This document shows, one piece after another, positions 1 to 9,804 of a stretch of DNA of 64,000 nt. The stretch comes from JAVJSD01 sp040219575 (GTDB taxonomy: Bacteria; Planctomycetota; Planctomycetia; Pirellulales; Pirellulaceae), in assembly GCA_040219575.1 (NCBI GenBank), contig JAVJSD010000074.1:62001-126000 (forward strand), written 5' to 3'. The notes beneath the pieces are model-generated. The model did not search any database. It saw only the letters and a list, made by a program, of their open reading frames with translations, and had not been told where the DNA came from. A program made the position numbers and the translations under genes. Each line of letters starts with the position of its first letter. The first letter of the stretch is position 1.

Positions 1-1836
1 CGCGGGGATCGGCCGGGCGTCGGTCTCTCCGCTGGGCGCCGCCAGGAACAGCGGCAGCCGTCGGTGCGCGGCGTCGACCGCATCGCGAAGCGGCGTTCCC
101 ACCGTGACGTTTCGTCTCTCGTCGCGGCGGCTTACCGCCAGCGGCAGCATCTCCTGTATCAATGCCGGGTAGTTGCGCCAGGTGGGGAGAATCGTCCAGG
201 GCAGGGGCGGATCCACCGAGCGATCCATCGAGACTTCGGAAGCGGCCGTCGTCACCAGCAGGCTGCGTCCGCCCATGAGCTTTTCCTCAACCAGCGCCGC
301 ATCCCCCCCGCTGAAGCCGAGCGCCGTGTTGGCCGCGCCCCCTTCGATCGGCCCCACGCGGATGTAGCGAAACGTGGGCAGCGTGAACATGCCGCTGCGG
401 TCGTTGCCGCGAAACGCGGCGGCGAGTGAATGACGGTAATCGAGCGGATCGAGGAAGTACTGTCCCGCCGGCGCGAGTTCCTCCAGTCGGGCGGGCAGCA
501 CACGCCGCTCTCCGAGCAAGTACTCGTTGTAGCTCTGCAATTGAACGCGATCGCCCATGAAAAACACCAGCCCGCCGCCTTGCTCGAGAAAGTCGGCCAG
601 AACCGCGCTTTCATCCGGACCGAAGCGAGCGACGTTGCACAGGAAGATGCAGTCGTACTCCGCCAGGTTCCGCTCCAGGATCGCCGACTCGCTGACAATC
701 TGCCAGGCCACGTGGGGCGGTTGCGACTGGAAGGGATCGAGCCCGTAGGCCACCAACCGCGCCGAGCCCGGGCTCCCTTCCACGCACAAGGCGCGAATCG
801 ATTCGCGCACGGGAACGCTCAGGAATCGTCGATTGTCGATCGGCAGGCGATCCGAAACCAGCCGCACTTCCACGTCGTGATCGCCGGGCGCGTCGAAGCG
901 CAGGTTGAAGCGAACGGCGGCGCGTCCCTCGGCCGCGACATCGACGAGCTGTTTGCCGGCCCCCTGGCCGTCGACGTACAACTCCACGTTCAGCCCCAGA
1001 ACCTCCTCGCCGAAATTCTGTACGGCCGCCTCGAGCGCCACGTCGCGGCCGACCGTGACCAGAGGCTCTTCCAACTGCAGGTCGACCACCGCCAGGTTGC
1101 CGGCCTGCGATCGTCCCATATCGAACAGGGCGAACGACGCCTGATCGCCGAGGCGTCCCGCGCTGGCGCGCGCCTCGGGCGTGGTGACGGCGTCCCACGT
1201 GGTGCGGCCCATGTCGCTGAACAAGCAGACGCGCGTCTGTTCGAGCCGGCGGTGCTTGTCGTGCGCCGCGGCGACGATCGATTCGACCTCAGCCAGCGTG
1301 GCGGTCAGGTTCGCGCCCCCGTGGCGCAGTTCGAGCGTCTTGATTTCGTCGAGCACGTCCTCCGCCGCGAAGGCCGGATCGGCGATCACCGAAACCGGCG
1401 GGTCCGACATCAACACCAGCGTAAACCCGTCGCCCTGTGGGGCTTCGGCGACGATCTGCGAGGCCGTCTCCCGGGCGGCGTCAAAGCGAGACTTCCCCTC
1501 CGTTTGATAGTCCATCGAGTACGAGCCGTCGATCACCAGCACCCAGTGGGTGTTGCTCCCCAGGCTGAAAGCTCCGCCGAGCGACGACACAAACGGCCAG
1601 AACGGCTCGGCGAGGGCGATTCCCAATAGCAGCAGAATCGACACCCGGACCAGCAGCAGCAGCAGTTGCTCGACGCGGATGCGGCGCGAGTTCTTCCGCA
1701 TCGCCGCCAGCAGGTATTCCATCGCCGCCCAGGAAACCTCCTGGTATCGCCGCCGACTCCACAAGTGGATCGCGATGGGAACGGCCGCGGCCAGCCCCCA
1801 TAACAGCATCATTCCACTTGCGAAAGGAAAGAACAT
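1..1836 (-). CDS. BatA/vWA-domain membrane protein (C-terminus beyond window)
   Basis: The frame is open from an ATG at 1836 to the window edge, so only the first 612 residues are seen. The N-terminus has two hydrophobic segments (about residues 5-24 and 57-75) around a basic loop, the layout of the BatA/aerotolerance N-terminal domain. A von Willebrand A domain follows near residue 100 with a DGSYS metal-site motif (DxSxS). After beta-rich segments there is a region ending in FLEQGGGLVFFMGD, which resembles the glutamine-amidotransferase-like domain of planctomycete BatA homologues. It follows the DUF58 and MoxR genes on the same strand, the usual MoxR-DUF58-vWA order of Bat-type clusters. 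The likely role is a membrane-anchored partner of the MoxR ATPase in envelope complex assembly or stress tolerance; the substrate is unknown. Upstream, 1870-1894 holds a short palindrome also found at 51476-51500. Confidence 0.8.
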   Translation of the reverse strand, partial: MFFPFASGMMLLWGLAAAVPIAIHLWSRRRYQEVSWAAMEYLLAAMRKNSRRIRVEQLLLLLVRVSILLLLGIALAEPFWPFVSSLGGAFSLGSNTHWVLVIDGSYSMDYQTEGKSRFDAARETASQIVAEAPQGDGFTLVLMSDPPVSVIADPAFAAEDVLDEIKTLELRHGGANLTATLAEVESIVAAAHDKHRRLEQTRVCLFSDMGRTTWDAVTTPEARASAGRLGDQASFALFDMGRSQAGNLAVVDLQLEEPLVTVGRDVALEAAVQNFGEEVLGLNVELYVDGQGAGKQLVDVAAEGRAAVRFNLRFDAPGDHDVEVRLVSDRLPIDNRRFLSVPVRESIRALCVEGSPGSARLVAYGLDPFQSQPPHVAWQIVSESAILERNLAEYDCIFLCNVARFGPDESAVLADFLEQGGGLVFFMGDRVQLQSYNEYLLGERRVLPARLEELAPAGQYFLDPLDYRHSLAAAFRGNDRSGMFTLPTFRYIRVGPIEGGAANTALGFSGGDAALVEEKLMGGRSLLVTTAASEVSMDRSVDPPLPWTILPTWRNYPALIQEMLPLAVSRRDERRNVTVGTPLRDAVDAAHRRLPLFLAAPSGETDARPIPA

Positions 1837-1869
1837 TTTTGGTTCGTGGTGAGTGGGTGAGTCGTTGCT

Positions 1870-1894
1870 CCAAGCCGACGGCTCCGCCGTCGCC
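1870..1894. repeat. Short palindromic repeat, family D copy 1
   Basis: A hairpin CGACGGC-TCC-GCCGTCG (7-bp stem, 3-nt loop) preceded by CCAAGC lies between the BatA-like and DUF58 genes. The same 25-bp stretch recurs exactly at 51476-51500, also intergenic. It may be a REP-like unit; no T-run follows, so an intrinsic terminator is unlikely. Confidence 0.55.
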
Positions 1895-2766
1895 GTCGCT
1901 CTTTGGGCTATTTCACTTGCTGCATGCGGGCGGCGAGGTACGTCGACAGGGCCAGTCCCAGGTTGGTGTCGGTGCGCATCAGGTGGTAGTCCATTTGCTG
2001 CGACCGCGTCGCCGACTCCACGCGCCGCCGGTACGACTCGAACTCGCGCAGGTACGCCTCACGCAACGAACGCGGATCGGCCAGCACCTCGGGCATCTGC
2101 TCGAGGCCCTTGAACATTGTCGGGTTGTGAAATGGAAAGTCCAACTCCGCCGGATCGAGGATGTGAAACAGGATCACGTCGTGTCGACGATGCCGGAAGT
2201 GCTTCAACCCGGCGAGCATCGAATCGACGTCGTCGAACAGGTCGCTGAGAATCAACACCACGCCGCGTTTCTTGAGCCGTTCCGCCAGGTCGTGAAAGAT
2301 CGGCCCCGTGGCCGTCTTGCGGCCCGCGTCGGCCGACTCCATCACCTGCAGCAACTGCTGCAGGTGCGTGGGATTGCTCGCCGGACGGACGTAATGGCGG
2401 ACCTCGTTGTCGAACGTGGCCAGGCCCACCGAATCCTGCTGCGTCAGCACCAGCCAGGCCAGCGAGGCGGCGATGCACTGCGCGAACTCGAGCTTGGAAA
2501 GCGGAGCATTCGGGCCGCGGTAACGCATGCTCTCACTGGTGTCGAGCACCAGATAGCAGACGAGGTTCGTCTCGTCCTCGTACTGCTTGAGATACACCTT
2601 GTCGGTGCGTCCGAACACCTTCCAATCGACGTACCGCAGGTCGTCGCCCGGCGTGTACTCGCGGTGTTCGGCGAATTCGATGGAGAAGCCTTGGAAGGGA
2701 CTGCGGTGCAAGCCGGCCACATAGCCTTCGACGATGTGCCGTGCCCGCAACTTGAGGCCTTCCAGC

Positions 2767-3816
<1,050 letters not shown>

Positions 3817-3853
3817 GTTCAACTCGTGGCGAGCAACGGGAAACGGGCGTTGA

Positions 3854-6112
3854 TTATCGGCCGGGATCGGCGAAGGCGTACAGTCCGTCGTTCGTGGTCA
3901 GCAGCAGGACATCGTCGGCGACGAGCAGATTGCCTCCGGAAAGGTTCCGCACGGCCAGATCGACCTCGCCGACCGCGACGATCCGCGGTCCGCTGTTCGT
4001 GGCCGCCAGCCGCTGTTGAAAGATGTAGATGCTGCTGCTGGTGGGCCAGTAGACCAGACCGCCGGCCAACACACCACGGCCATACCCTTGCGGCCGGGCA
4101 TTGGCGACGGTCGGTTCCTGGATTCCGGGGTGAGGAAACTGGGCTCGCAGCCGGCCGTCGTGAAAGTCGAGCCAGGCCAGCGATTGTCCGCCGACAAGCA
4201 GTTGGTCGCCGCCGACTCCCAGCAGTTGCGGCGCGGCGTTCGCCGGCAGTCGCGTTCTCCAGATCACTTCGCCGGTCGCCGCGTCCAGCGCCAGCACGCC
4301 GTCGGCGTCGGCCGGCGCGGCCAATACCTTGCCCTGATGCACAAGGCAGGGATTCGGACAGCGGCCGCGACCGGGCGATTCGCCGGCCGTCGCCGTCGCG
4401 CGCGGATACTCGAGCACCCACTGCGGCCGGCCATCCTCGGTCGACACCGCCGCCACACATCCCATGTTGGTGTTCACCAGCAGCGAGTCACCGGCCATCG
4501 TCAGCATTGCAGGTGGAATTTCGGCCAGCAGGTCGCCGTTGCTCGTGCCGCACAACCACCGCCGCCAGCGCGGCGATCCGTCGCGGAGGTCGTAGCAGGC
4601 CACGTACAAGTTCACCGAGGCGCCCGGCTCGCTCTTGCGCATCAGCACGTACAGGTTGCGGTCGTCGAGCACGGGCGCGCCTTCGAACTCGCCCTCTTCG
4701 TCGTCGGGAACCGACTTGTAAAGAAACTTCCTCGATCGCAGGTCGAAGGCGACAAGAAACGAACGCTCGCGCCGGTTGACCCTTTCCGCGGGGTCGCGCT
4801 CGGGCGGCGGCCCCATCCGCGCGACAAGCCGGCGGCCGTCGGAGTTCATCGTGTACGCCATCGGCGGCTCGGTCTTCGATACGCGCAGCAGTGGATCGCG
4901 CTGGGCCGAATACAAGGCGTTCTTGCCAAGCTCCAAGGAAAGCCCGTCGTCGAGCGTCCACCCCCAGATGCCCGAGGCGTTGTTCAGGTAGACGCCGTCG
5001 CCCACGACGATGGGAAAGTAACCCAGCATGGGAACGGTTTCCGTTTCGGTCCGCGCCGTCGCCGCGTTGGACGCCACGATCCGCCGCGTGAGGGCCGGCA
5101 ACTTCGCTCGCCAAGTTGGTACACCGGAAACATCCACCGAGCGAGGCGCGGCGCCGTCGCGCTGTTGATTGCCCGCAAACGTCGGCCAGCCCTCATGCCG
5201 AGCGGCGTGGGGCCAGCTTCGCGATTGCTCGAGCAACTCCGCCAACAGTTGCGCCAGCGGACCGGCGCGACCCGCGATCGTTCCTTCCGCCTCGCCGTGC
5301 AACTCCTGGAACAAGCGAAGTTCGGTCTCCGCGCGATCGAAAGCGCCCTCCAGGATCGACGCCAGCACCAGGCGGGCGCGAATGTCCGGCAGCGGGATGT
5401 CGGTGTCGGGATAGGCGGCCGCGGAGACCGAGACCGGCGCGGCGGCGATTCTCTCCGCCATCGCCTTGCTTTCGATCGCCCCGTCGAGATGACGCACCGC
5501 CAGCCATAGCGGGCCGCCGGCGATTCCCGGCGGATACGCCTCCACCGCCGCCGCGCACCGCAGCGTCGGGCTCAGCCGCTCCCAGCACGCACGCGCCGCC
5601 TGATGGTCACCCCGCTCCAGGAGAAGGTCGCCCAGTCGAAACAGGGCGTCGTCGCCATACGAACTCATCCCCATCTGCTCCACCAGCCGGCGAAGTCGGC
5701 CCTCATCGCGGGACGCCGTCGCTTCCACGTACCAGCGCTGCGCCAGCGGATCGACGCGTTGGCGATACAGGGCGAGCGCCTCGGGCCGCGTCGTCGCCCA
5801 GGACGCCAGACGCAAGTCGCACAGGGTGCGCAGGGGGAGATATCGCTGAAAGCCAGACCGCTCTTCGTTGCGGCGGCCCACGCCGATCAGCGCGTCGCCG
5901 TGCTCCTCGGCCAGCCGCCGCAAACGATCGACGGCTTCCGCGTATTGGTCGTCGGCCGCCATCTGGTCGATTTGCCGCAGCAGTTTGCGGTCGTCGTCGC
6001 TGGCGGTCTCCAGACGCAGCGGCGCCAGCGTCTGGGCCGGGGCTCCTGCTCCATGGAGAACAATCAAAGTCGCGAGAACGGCGAAGATCGGGAGTTGAAG
6101 CGTTCTCGCCAT
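3854..6112 (-). CDS. Secreted PQQ-like beta-propeller repeat protein
   Basis: A 752-residue protein with a signal peptide (LQLPIFAVLATLIVLHGAGA, cut near APAQ). An N-terminal helical region of roughly 280 residues contains repeats that look like a degenerate TPR superhelix. The C-terminal two thirds reads as a PQQ-type eight-bladed propeller: repeated blades include LALDAATGEVIWRTRLP, VAAVSTEDGRPQWVL and YACYDLRDGSPRWRRW-like strands with W-docking residues. The longest frame begins with TTG at 6118; the ATG at 6112 gives the better leader. It lies between two small membrane/secreted proteins upstream and MoxR downstream on the same strand, so it is probably co-transcribed. PQQ-like proteins of this kind are often scaffolds rather than quinoprotein dehydrogenases, and no quinone-site signature was identified. 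Confidence 0.85.
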   Translation of the reverse strand: MARTLQLPIFAVLATLIVLHGAGAPAQTLAPLRLETASDDDRKLLRQIDQMAADDQYAEAVDRLRRLAEEHGDALIGVGRRNEERSGFQRYLPLRTLCDLRLASWATTRPEALALYRQRVDPLAQRWYVEATASRDEGRLRRLVEQMGMSSYGDDALFRLGDLLLERGDHQAARACWERLSPTLRCAAAVEAYPPGIAGGPLWLAVRHLDGAIESKAMAERIAAAPVSVSAAAYPDTDIPLPDIRARLVLASILEGAFDRAETELRLFQELHGEAEGTIAGRAGPLAQLLAELLEQSRSWPHAARHEGWPTFAGNQQRDGAAPRSVDVSGVPTWRAKLPALTRRIVASNAATARTETETVPMLGYFPIVVGDGVYLNNASGIWGWTLDDGLSLELGKNALYSAQRDPLLRVSKTEPPMAYTMNSDGRRLVARMGPPPERDPAERVNRRERSFLVAFDLRSRKFLYKSVPDDEEGEFEGAPVLDDRNLYVLMRKSEPGASVNLYVACYDLRDGSPRWRRWLCGTSNGDLLAEIPPAMLTMAGDSLLVNTNMGCVAAVSTEDGRPQWVLEYPRATATAGESPGRGRCPNPCLVHQGKVLAAPADADGVLALDAATGEVIWRTRLPANAAPQLLGVGGDQLLVGGQSLAWLDFHDGRLRAQFPHPGIQEPTVANARPQGYGRGVLAGGLVYWPTSSSIYIFQQRLAATNSGPRIVAVGEVDLAVRNLSGGNLLVADDVLLLTTNDGLYAFADPGR

Positions 6113-6227
6113 CAGCAACCATGCGCAGGGCCAAGCGTGATTGGCGGCGTGAACGCCGCCGGGAAGTGGAATCGCCTTCTTCTCCTAATATAGGCAGCCG
6201 CCCGAGTGTGGGAAAGCGACGCGCATG

Positions 6228-6410
6228 CTACGCCCGGGCGTAACCTTCCAGGTAGCGGCCGAGGATGAAGGCGATCACGCCGAACGAAAGCATGAAGATC
6301 ATGTCGCTGAGGCCGAAATGCCGGCCCAGGCTTCCCGTCAGTTCGAGAAACATCGCCAGCGGCAACAGAATCAGCGCCGCCAGTTGCAGCGCGCGGCCGA
6401 GACCTCTCAT
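6228..6410 (-). CDS. Small membrane protein, 60 aa
   Basis: A 60-residue protein with two hydrophobic segments (about residues 8-22 and 34-52) and a short charged tail, so a predicted small inner-membrane protein. The open frame extends upstream into the preceding gene; the ATG at 6410 lies 11 bases after that gene's stop at 6422 and gives a compact protein starting MRGLGRALQLAALILLPLAM. It lies between a Cys-rich secreted protein and the beta-propeller gene. I recognise no family with a known function. The position suggests a structural role in the same membrane system as the MoxR/DUF58/BatA genes downstream. Confidence 0.6.
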   Translation of the reverse strand: MRGLGRALQLAALILLPLAMFLELTGSLGRHFGLSDMIFMLSFGVIAFILGRYLEGYARA

Positions 6411-6421
6411 GGCTTTGCTCT

Positions 6422-6958
6422 TTACTCTTCTAGCACGCGGCCGTCTTCCACCAGCCGCCGCCGCAACTCGATCGGCCCCTGGCAGCAATCACAGGCCTTG
6501 AGTTCGAACATCGCAATCGCGCAGATCTCGCACCAGTAGTCGAGTTCGTACTTTTTGCCGTCCTCGACGGCGAACACGCGAATCACGTGCAACAAGGGCG
6601 AACCCTCGTATTGCCGCACCAATAGCTCCAAGTCGATGCCGCGGAGCCGCTTGTCCTTGCGAAAGGCGCGACCGCGGACGTCCTCGAACAGCGGCAGAAA
6701 TTCGCCCTCCGGCGTGGCCACCGCCAGGATGCTCTGCCGCGCTTCCGGCACCGCTTTCACGCCGAACCGGTTCTGCACCGCCGCCACCAGGAACACCACT
6801 TCGCCGCGGACGGTGCGCATGATGAACGGGGCATCGCTCTGTGGTTCTTGCTGTTGGGCGGGCGGCGCCGCCAACAGGCGCTGCGAACCGCCGACGAGCA
6901 ACGTCAGCGACACTGCCGCCAATGCGAGACCCTGCCGAAATGCGAACATGAATTCCAT
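6422..6958 (-). CDS. Secreted Cys-rich conserved hypothetical protein
   Basis: A 178-residue protein with a signal peptide (hydrophobic residues about 10-23, cut near LLAAPPA). Most of the mature part is beta-rich (MRTVRGEVVFLVAAVQNRFG). The C-terminus has a cysteine cluster, WCEICAIAMFELKACDCCQG (CxxC-x9-CxCC), which could bind zinc or another metal, or form disulfides. It is the first gene of the probable operon running down to the BatA-like gene, and a 20-bp tandem repeat (6977-7036) lies just upstream. I do not recognise a named family. The tight pairing with the following 60-residue membrane protein suggests that the two act together. Confidence 0.6.
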   Translation of the reverse strand: MEFMFAFRQGLALAAVSLTLLVGGSQRLLAAPPAQQQEPQSDAPFIMRTVRGEVVFLVAAVQNRFGVKAVPEARQSILAVATPEGEFLPLFEDVRGRAFRKDKRLRGIDLELLVRQYEGSPLLHVIRVFAVEDGKKYELDYWCEICAIAMFELKACDCCQGPIELRRRLVEDGRVLEE

Positions 6959-6976
6959 CCCATTTATTATTGCTTG

Positions 6977-7036
6977 GGCGTTGCTGCGCGGCGATTGGCG
7001 TTGCTGCGCGGCGCTTGGAGTTGCTGCGCCGCCGGC
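6977..7036. repeat. Three 20-bp tandem repeats
   Basis: Units GGCGTTGCTGCGCGGCGATT, GGCGTTGCTGCGCGGCGCTT and a diverged third (GGAGTTGCTGCGCCGCCGGC) occupy the gap between two minus-strand genes, upstream of the Cys-rich protein gene. Two units differ at a single position, which points to recent slippage. Confidence 0.75.
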
Positions 7037-7063
7037 CTTTGGCCAGCGTGTCCTTCGCCGACG

Positions 7064-7741
7064 CTACTCGGTCGACTCGCCGTCGATCACCAGGTCGACC
7101 GTCACGTCGCTCGACTTGTCGCCCGCCTTGCTCTTGCCCGAGAAACGAAGGATCCACCAATCGTTCATCTCGTTCTCGTACATCGTCGGCGGCTTGGCGT
7201 CGCCTTGCACGCGTTGCATCGACAGCAGCGCCGGATGCGTCGATTGGGCCGCCTCCGCGCTGTGCTGCACCAGCGGTTGGTAGTCGAGTACGGCGGGCGA
7301 CTTGTCCTTCTCCGCCTCGATCAGCAGCAAAAAGTCGCGCGTCGGCGAGGTGCCGATGTGCGCCCCGTCGACCGGTTGCTGTGCGTAACGCATCGTGTAC
7401 ACCCCCTCTTCGATGTCCTGATCGCGGAAGTCGCCCCCTTCGTTGTTGTACCGCACCACGCCGATCAACTGGCCGGGAGCGAAGGGGTAATTCAAGTCGG
7501 GCGTCGGCTTAAAGTCGGCCTTCGCCGGCCACTCCTTGCACAGCCAGATGTCGCACACGGGGCGCGACGTGCCGCGGATGATCTTCAGGCCGGTGGGGGA
7601 GAGCAGCTTGGCGATGGCCGGCGCGACGCCTTCCGGCGGACCTTCCGCCAACTTCTCGACACGGTGATCCGCCGCGAAGAGGCCGGTGGTCATGGTGAGA
7701 ATCGCCAGTGGGGCGAACATGCTGCGCGTTTTCATCTTCAT
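7064..7741 (-). CDS. Secreted hypothetical protein
   Basis: A 225-residue exported protein. The frame is open further upstream, but the ATG at 7741 (or 7735) directly precedes a good leader, MKMKTRSMFAPLAILTMTTG, with cleavage near LFAADH. The mature part contains TSRPVCDIWLCKEWPAK, with two Cys five residues apart, then PFAPGQLIGVVRYNNEGGDFRDQDIEEGVYTMRY-like beta strands and a C-terminal DWWILRFSGKSK segment. Segments of this kind are seen in many small secreted planctomycete proteins with no assigned function. I recognise no family or active site. It stands alone, with a repeat-containing gap downstream and the DUF1326 gene upstream on the same strand but separated by a terminator. Confidence 0.7.
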   Translation of the reverse strand: MKMKTRSMFAPLAILTMTTGLFAADHRVEKLAEGPPEGVAPAIAKLLSPTGLKIIRGTSRPVCDIWLCKEWPAKADFKPTPDLNYPFAPGQLIGVVRYNNEGGDFRDQDIEEGVYTMRYAQQPVDGAHIGTSPTRDFLLLIEAEKDKSPAVLDYQPLVQHSAEAAQSTHPALLSMQRVQGDAKPPTMYENEMNDWWILRFSGKSKAGDKSSDVTVDLVIDGESTE

Positions 7742-7879
7742 CACGATATTGGGTCCGTTCAGGCAAAGGTTGAGGAGGGAAGCAAGGCGGGAAACACGGA
7801 GGATACCACCAAGTATACCGGAGCATTTGGCGAGGAACAAATCGAGGCTCGAAACGCCCGGCTGCCGCTGTCGCCCCAA

Positions 7880-7910
7880 CAAAAAACCCCGGTGAAAAAC
7901 CGGGGTGGAG
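7880..7910 (-). terminator. Intrinsic terminator for the DUF1326 gene
   Basis: On the minus strand a perfect 7-bp stem, CCCCGGT-TTTTC-ACCGGGG, is followed at once by six T residues. It lies about 110 bases after the DUF1326 stop codon and separates that gene from the next minus-strand gene. Confidence 0.8.
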
Positions 7911-8018
7911 TCTTCGTGAAATCCGCATTCTTCGCGATAAGCCCCTGCTATCGCGGAGCTTAGTACGACAGTCATTGCCGACACACCGACGACCGTCGTG
8001 CATCGACGGCCGGGGGCC

Positions 8019-8687
8019 TCAATAGCGGAACGTGGCCATGTAGGCGCTGCGGCTGCCGGGAATCGACCAACGGCTGCTCAGGCCGCGGCCCGAATACTCG
8101 CCCTCCATCGTCACGCCGGGGGCGAAGTTCTCCACCTTCGTCAGCGGTGGATAGTAGGCCGACTCGTTCGAGCAGATGCAGTCGCCGGGCCGGGCCTTGC
8201 GCGTCTTCAGCTTGACGATCTTGCCGGCCTCCAGCGAACCGTTCAACTCCAGCACGTCCAGGTCCATGGCGATCGGAGTCGTTTCGACGCGAACCACCGC
8301 CGCGCCCGCCTTGCCGGCGTGCGATTTGGCGAATTCGGCCAGCGCGAGTTGCTGCGACTGGTCGGCTCGCTCATCGACGAACACCACCGACTTCAATTCA
8401 CGCACCCCTTCGATGCCCCGAAAGCCAAGCGTGTCGGAGGTCCGCAAGACCATGATCACGTTCAACCCCGAGACGTCGACGCCCTCGTGACTTCCCTGGT
8501 CGATGCTCCAGGCCATCACCGCGTCTTTCCCGGCGAGTCCGACTTCGGCGTTCGCGAAGCAGGGCCCGGTGTACACCTGGCAGGTCCGCGCCTCGAGGTA
8601 GGTGCCGGTCACGTCGGCCGAAGCGGGATTCGAAAGCAGGGCGACGCACAGCGCGGCGGGAAGGGTGCAGGCGAGCGCTCGAAACAT
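8019..8687 (-). CDS. DUF1326 domain-containing secreted protein
   Basis: A 222-residue protein with a signal peptide (MFRALACTLPAALCVALLSN, cut after ASA). The mature N-terminus, VTGTYLEARTCQVYTGPCFAN followed by GKDAVMAWSIDQGSHEGVDVSGL, is the DUF1326 pattern, with a Cys pair and a conserved core. DERADQSQQLALAEF continues the family pattern. A second Cys pair, GDCICSNESAYYPP, is near residue 170. AAAGGAG lies 8 bases before the ATG, a strong ribosome site that supports this start. It has its own terminator (7880-7910), so it is probably monocistronic. The function of DUF1326 is not established; the paired Cys suggest metal or disulfide chemistry outside the cytosol. Confidence 0.8.
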   Translation of the reverse strand: MFRALACTLPAALCVALLSNPASADVTGTYLEARTCQVYTGPCFANAEVGLAGKDAVMAWSIDQGSHEGVDVSGLNVIMVLRTSDTLGFRGIEGVRELKSVVFVDERADQSQQLALAEFAKSHAGKAGAAVVRVETTPIAMDLDVLELNGSLEAGKIVKLKTRKARPGDCICSNESAYYPPLTKVENFAPGVTMEGEYSGRGLSSRWSIPGSRSAYMATFRY

Positions 8688-9017
8688 ATTCTCGGCTCCT
8701 TTGAGAAAAAGATGTCGGGTGGGAGGCGCGAATGGCCATCTACAGGTACAGGCAGGTCGTAAGTCATCGTATCAATCGGGGGGCCCTTGGTCCAGTGCGT
8801 CCGGTTCATCCTGGGGGTGCGCCGATCAGCACAAGAGCGGCAATTCCGCCAAGCAGCCCGTTGCGGGAACCCACTACGAAGAAAGTCGTTGTTTCAGGAA
8901 TAATCCACGCGCCGTATGCGGAACAAGATCGCGAGGCGCGTGGAACAAAGAGGCGTGTAAGTAGGTAGGCGGATCCCGGCACGAGGCGCGCTGATTCGCT
9001 CTATCACGCTTTTGGGA
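8688..9017. other. Divergent intergenic region, no gene seen
   Basis: About 330 bases between the DUF1326 gene (minus) and the transglutaminase-like gene (plus). It must hold both promoters; a ribosome site AAAGGAG for the minus gene is at about 8696-8702. I found no convincing -35/-10 pair and no conserved gene. Confidence 0.5.
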
Positions 9018-9740
9018 ATGTGTGCACCCCTCGAAATCGGGAAGTTGACCCTCATGCTCAAGCCCACCGCCTGTCGACCGGAGGCCTTTCAGTTCTTCGC
9101 CGAGCAGTTGCCGACAATCGAGAAGACCGAAAGCCTGTTGATGGCGTCCGTGGCGATCTCGATGCACGCCTTGGACGACGTCAATCCCGAGAGCATCAAG
9201 CTGCGGGTGTTGGCCCTGGGAGCGCGCGTGGCGCAGCGTCTGCATTCCGATAGCGTCGATGCGGCGCTGGCGCACCTGCACCACACGCTGTTTGAGGAAG
9301 AGGGCTTTCAGGGCAACGACAACCACTATTACCAACCGCTCAACAGCTACCTCCCCGCCGTGCTCGAGCTGCGGCGCGGATTGCCGATCACCCTGGCGCT
9401 GGTCTACAAGGCGGTTGGCGAGCAGGTGGGACTGCGGATCGAAGGCGTCAACGCCCCCTTCCATTTTCTGGCCCAGGTGGCGACGCCCAACAACTGGCTG
9501 TTGGTCGATCCGTTCTTCCGGGGCAGCGTGCTGACCCGCGACGAGGCGTTCGACCGCATCGAAAAGGTTTCCGGGCAGCGCATCGCGCGCAACCGCGCCA
9601 GCCTCCGCAAGGCGTCGCATGCCGAATGGCTGATGCGCATTCTGGCCAACCTGCAAAACGTCTTCGCCGCCCACGACCGCGTCGACGACCTGGCCGCCAT
9701 GAACGAGTTCCAGCAGTTGCTGGAAGAAGAACTCTTCTGA
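9018..9740 (+). CDS. SirB1/transglutaminase-like (Transglut_core2) protein
   Basis: A 240-residue cytosolic protein of the SirB1/transglutaminase-like superfamily. The central part has LPAVLELRRGLPITLALVYK, then GLRIEGVNAPFHFLAQV and NWLLVDPFFRG, the conserved blocks of this family in the order expected for the degenerate Cys-His-Asp site. The position often occupied by Cys lies in GLPITLALVY, where no Cys is present, so protease activity is doubtful. The C-terminal helices (WLMRILANLQNVFAAHDRVDDL) resemble the TPR-like tail of SirB1 proteins. A TTG two codons upstream (9012) is possible, but the ATG at 9018 is preferred. It converges with the efflux operon. The function of this family is poorly known. 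Confidence 0.75.
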   Translation: MCAPLEIGKLTLMLKPTACRPEAFQFFAEQLPTIEKTESLLMASVAISMHALDDVNPESIKLRVLALGARVAQRLHSDSVDAALAHLHHTLFEEEGFQGNDNHYYQPLNSYLPAVLELRRGLPITLALVYKAVGEQVGLRIEGVNAPFHFLAQVATPNNWLLVDPFFRGSVLTRDEAFDRIEKVSGQRIARNRASLRKASHAEWLMRILANLQNVFAAHDRVDDLAAMNEFQQLLEEELF

Positions 9741-9804
9741 ATCGCCGCCGCGTAGCCTCTCAACCGCCCGGTCCGTCCAACTCCGCCCGCCGGCGATGTG
9801 GGCG

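Noticed and set aside
8813..8975. A minus-strand stretch resembling a PEP-CTERM tail (IPETTTFFVVGS then a hydrophobic run)
   Set aside because: No start codon or upstream domain exists and the basic cluster after the hydrophobic part is missing, so chance is more likely.
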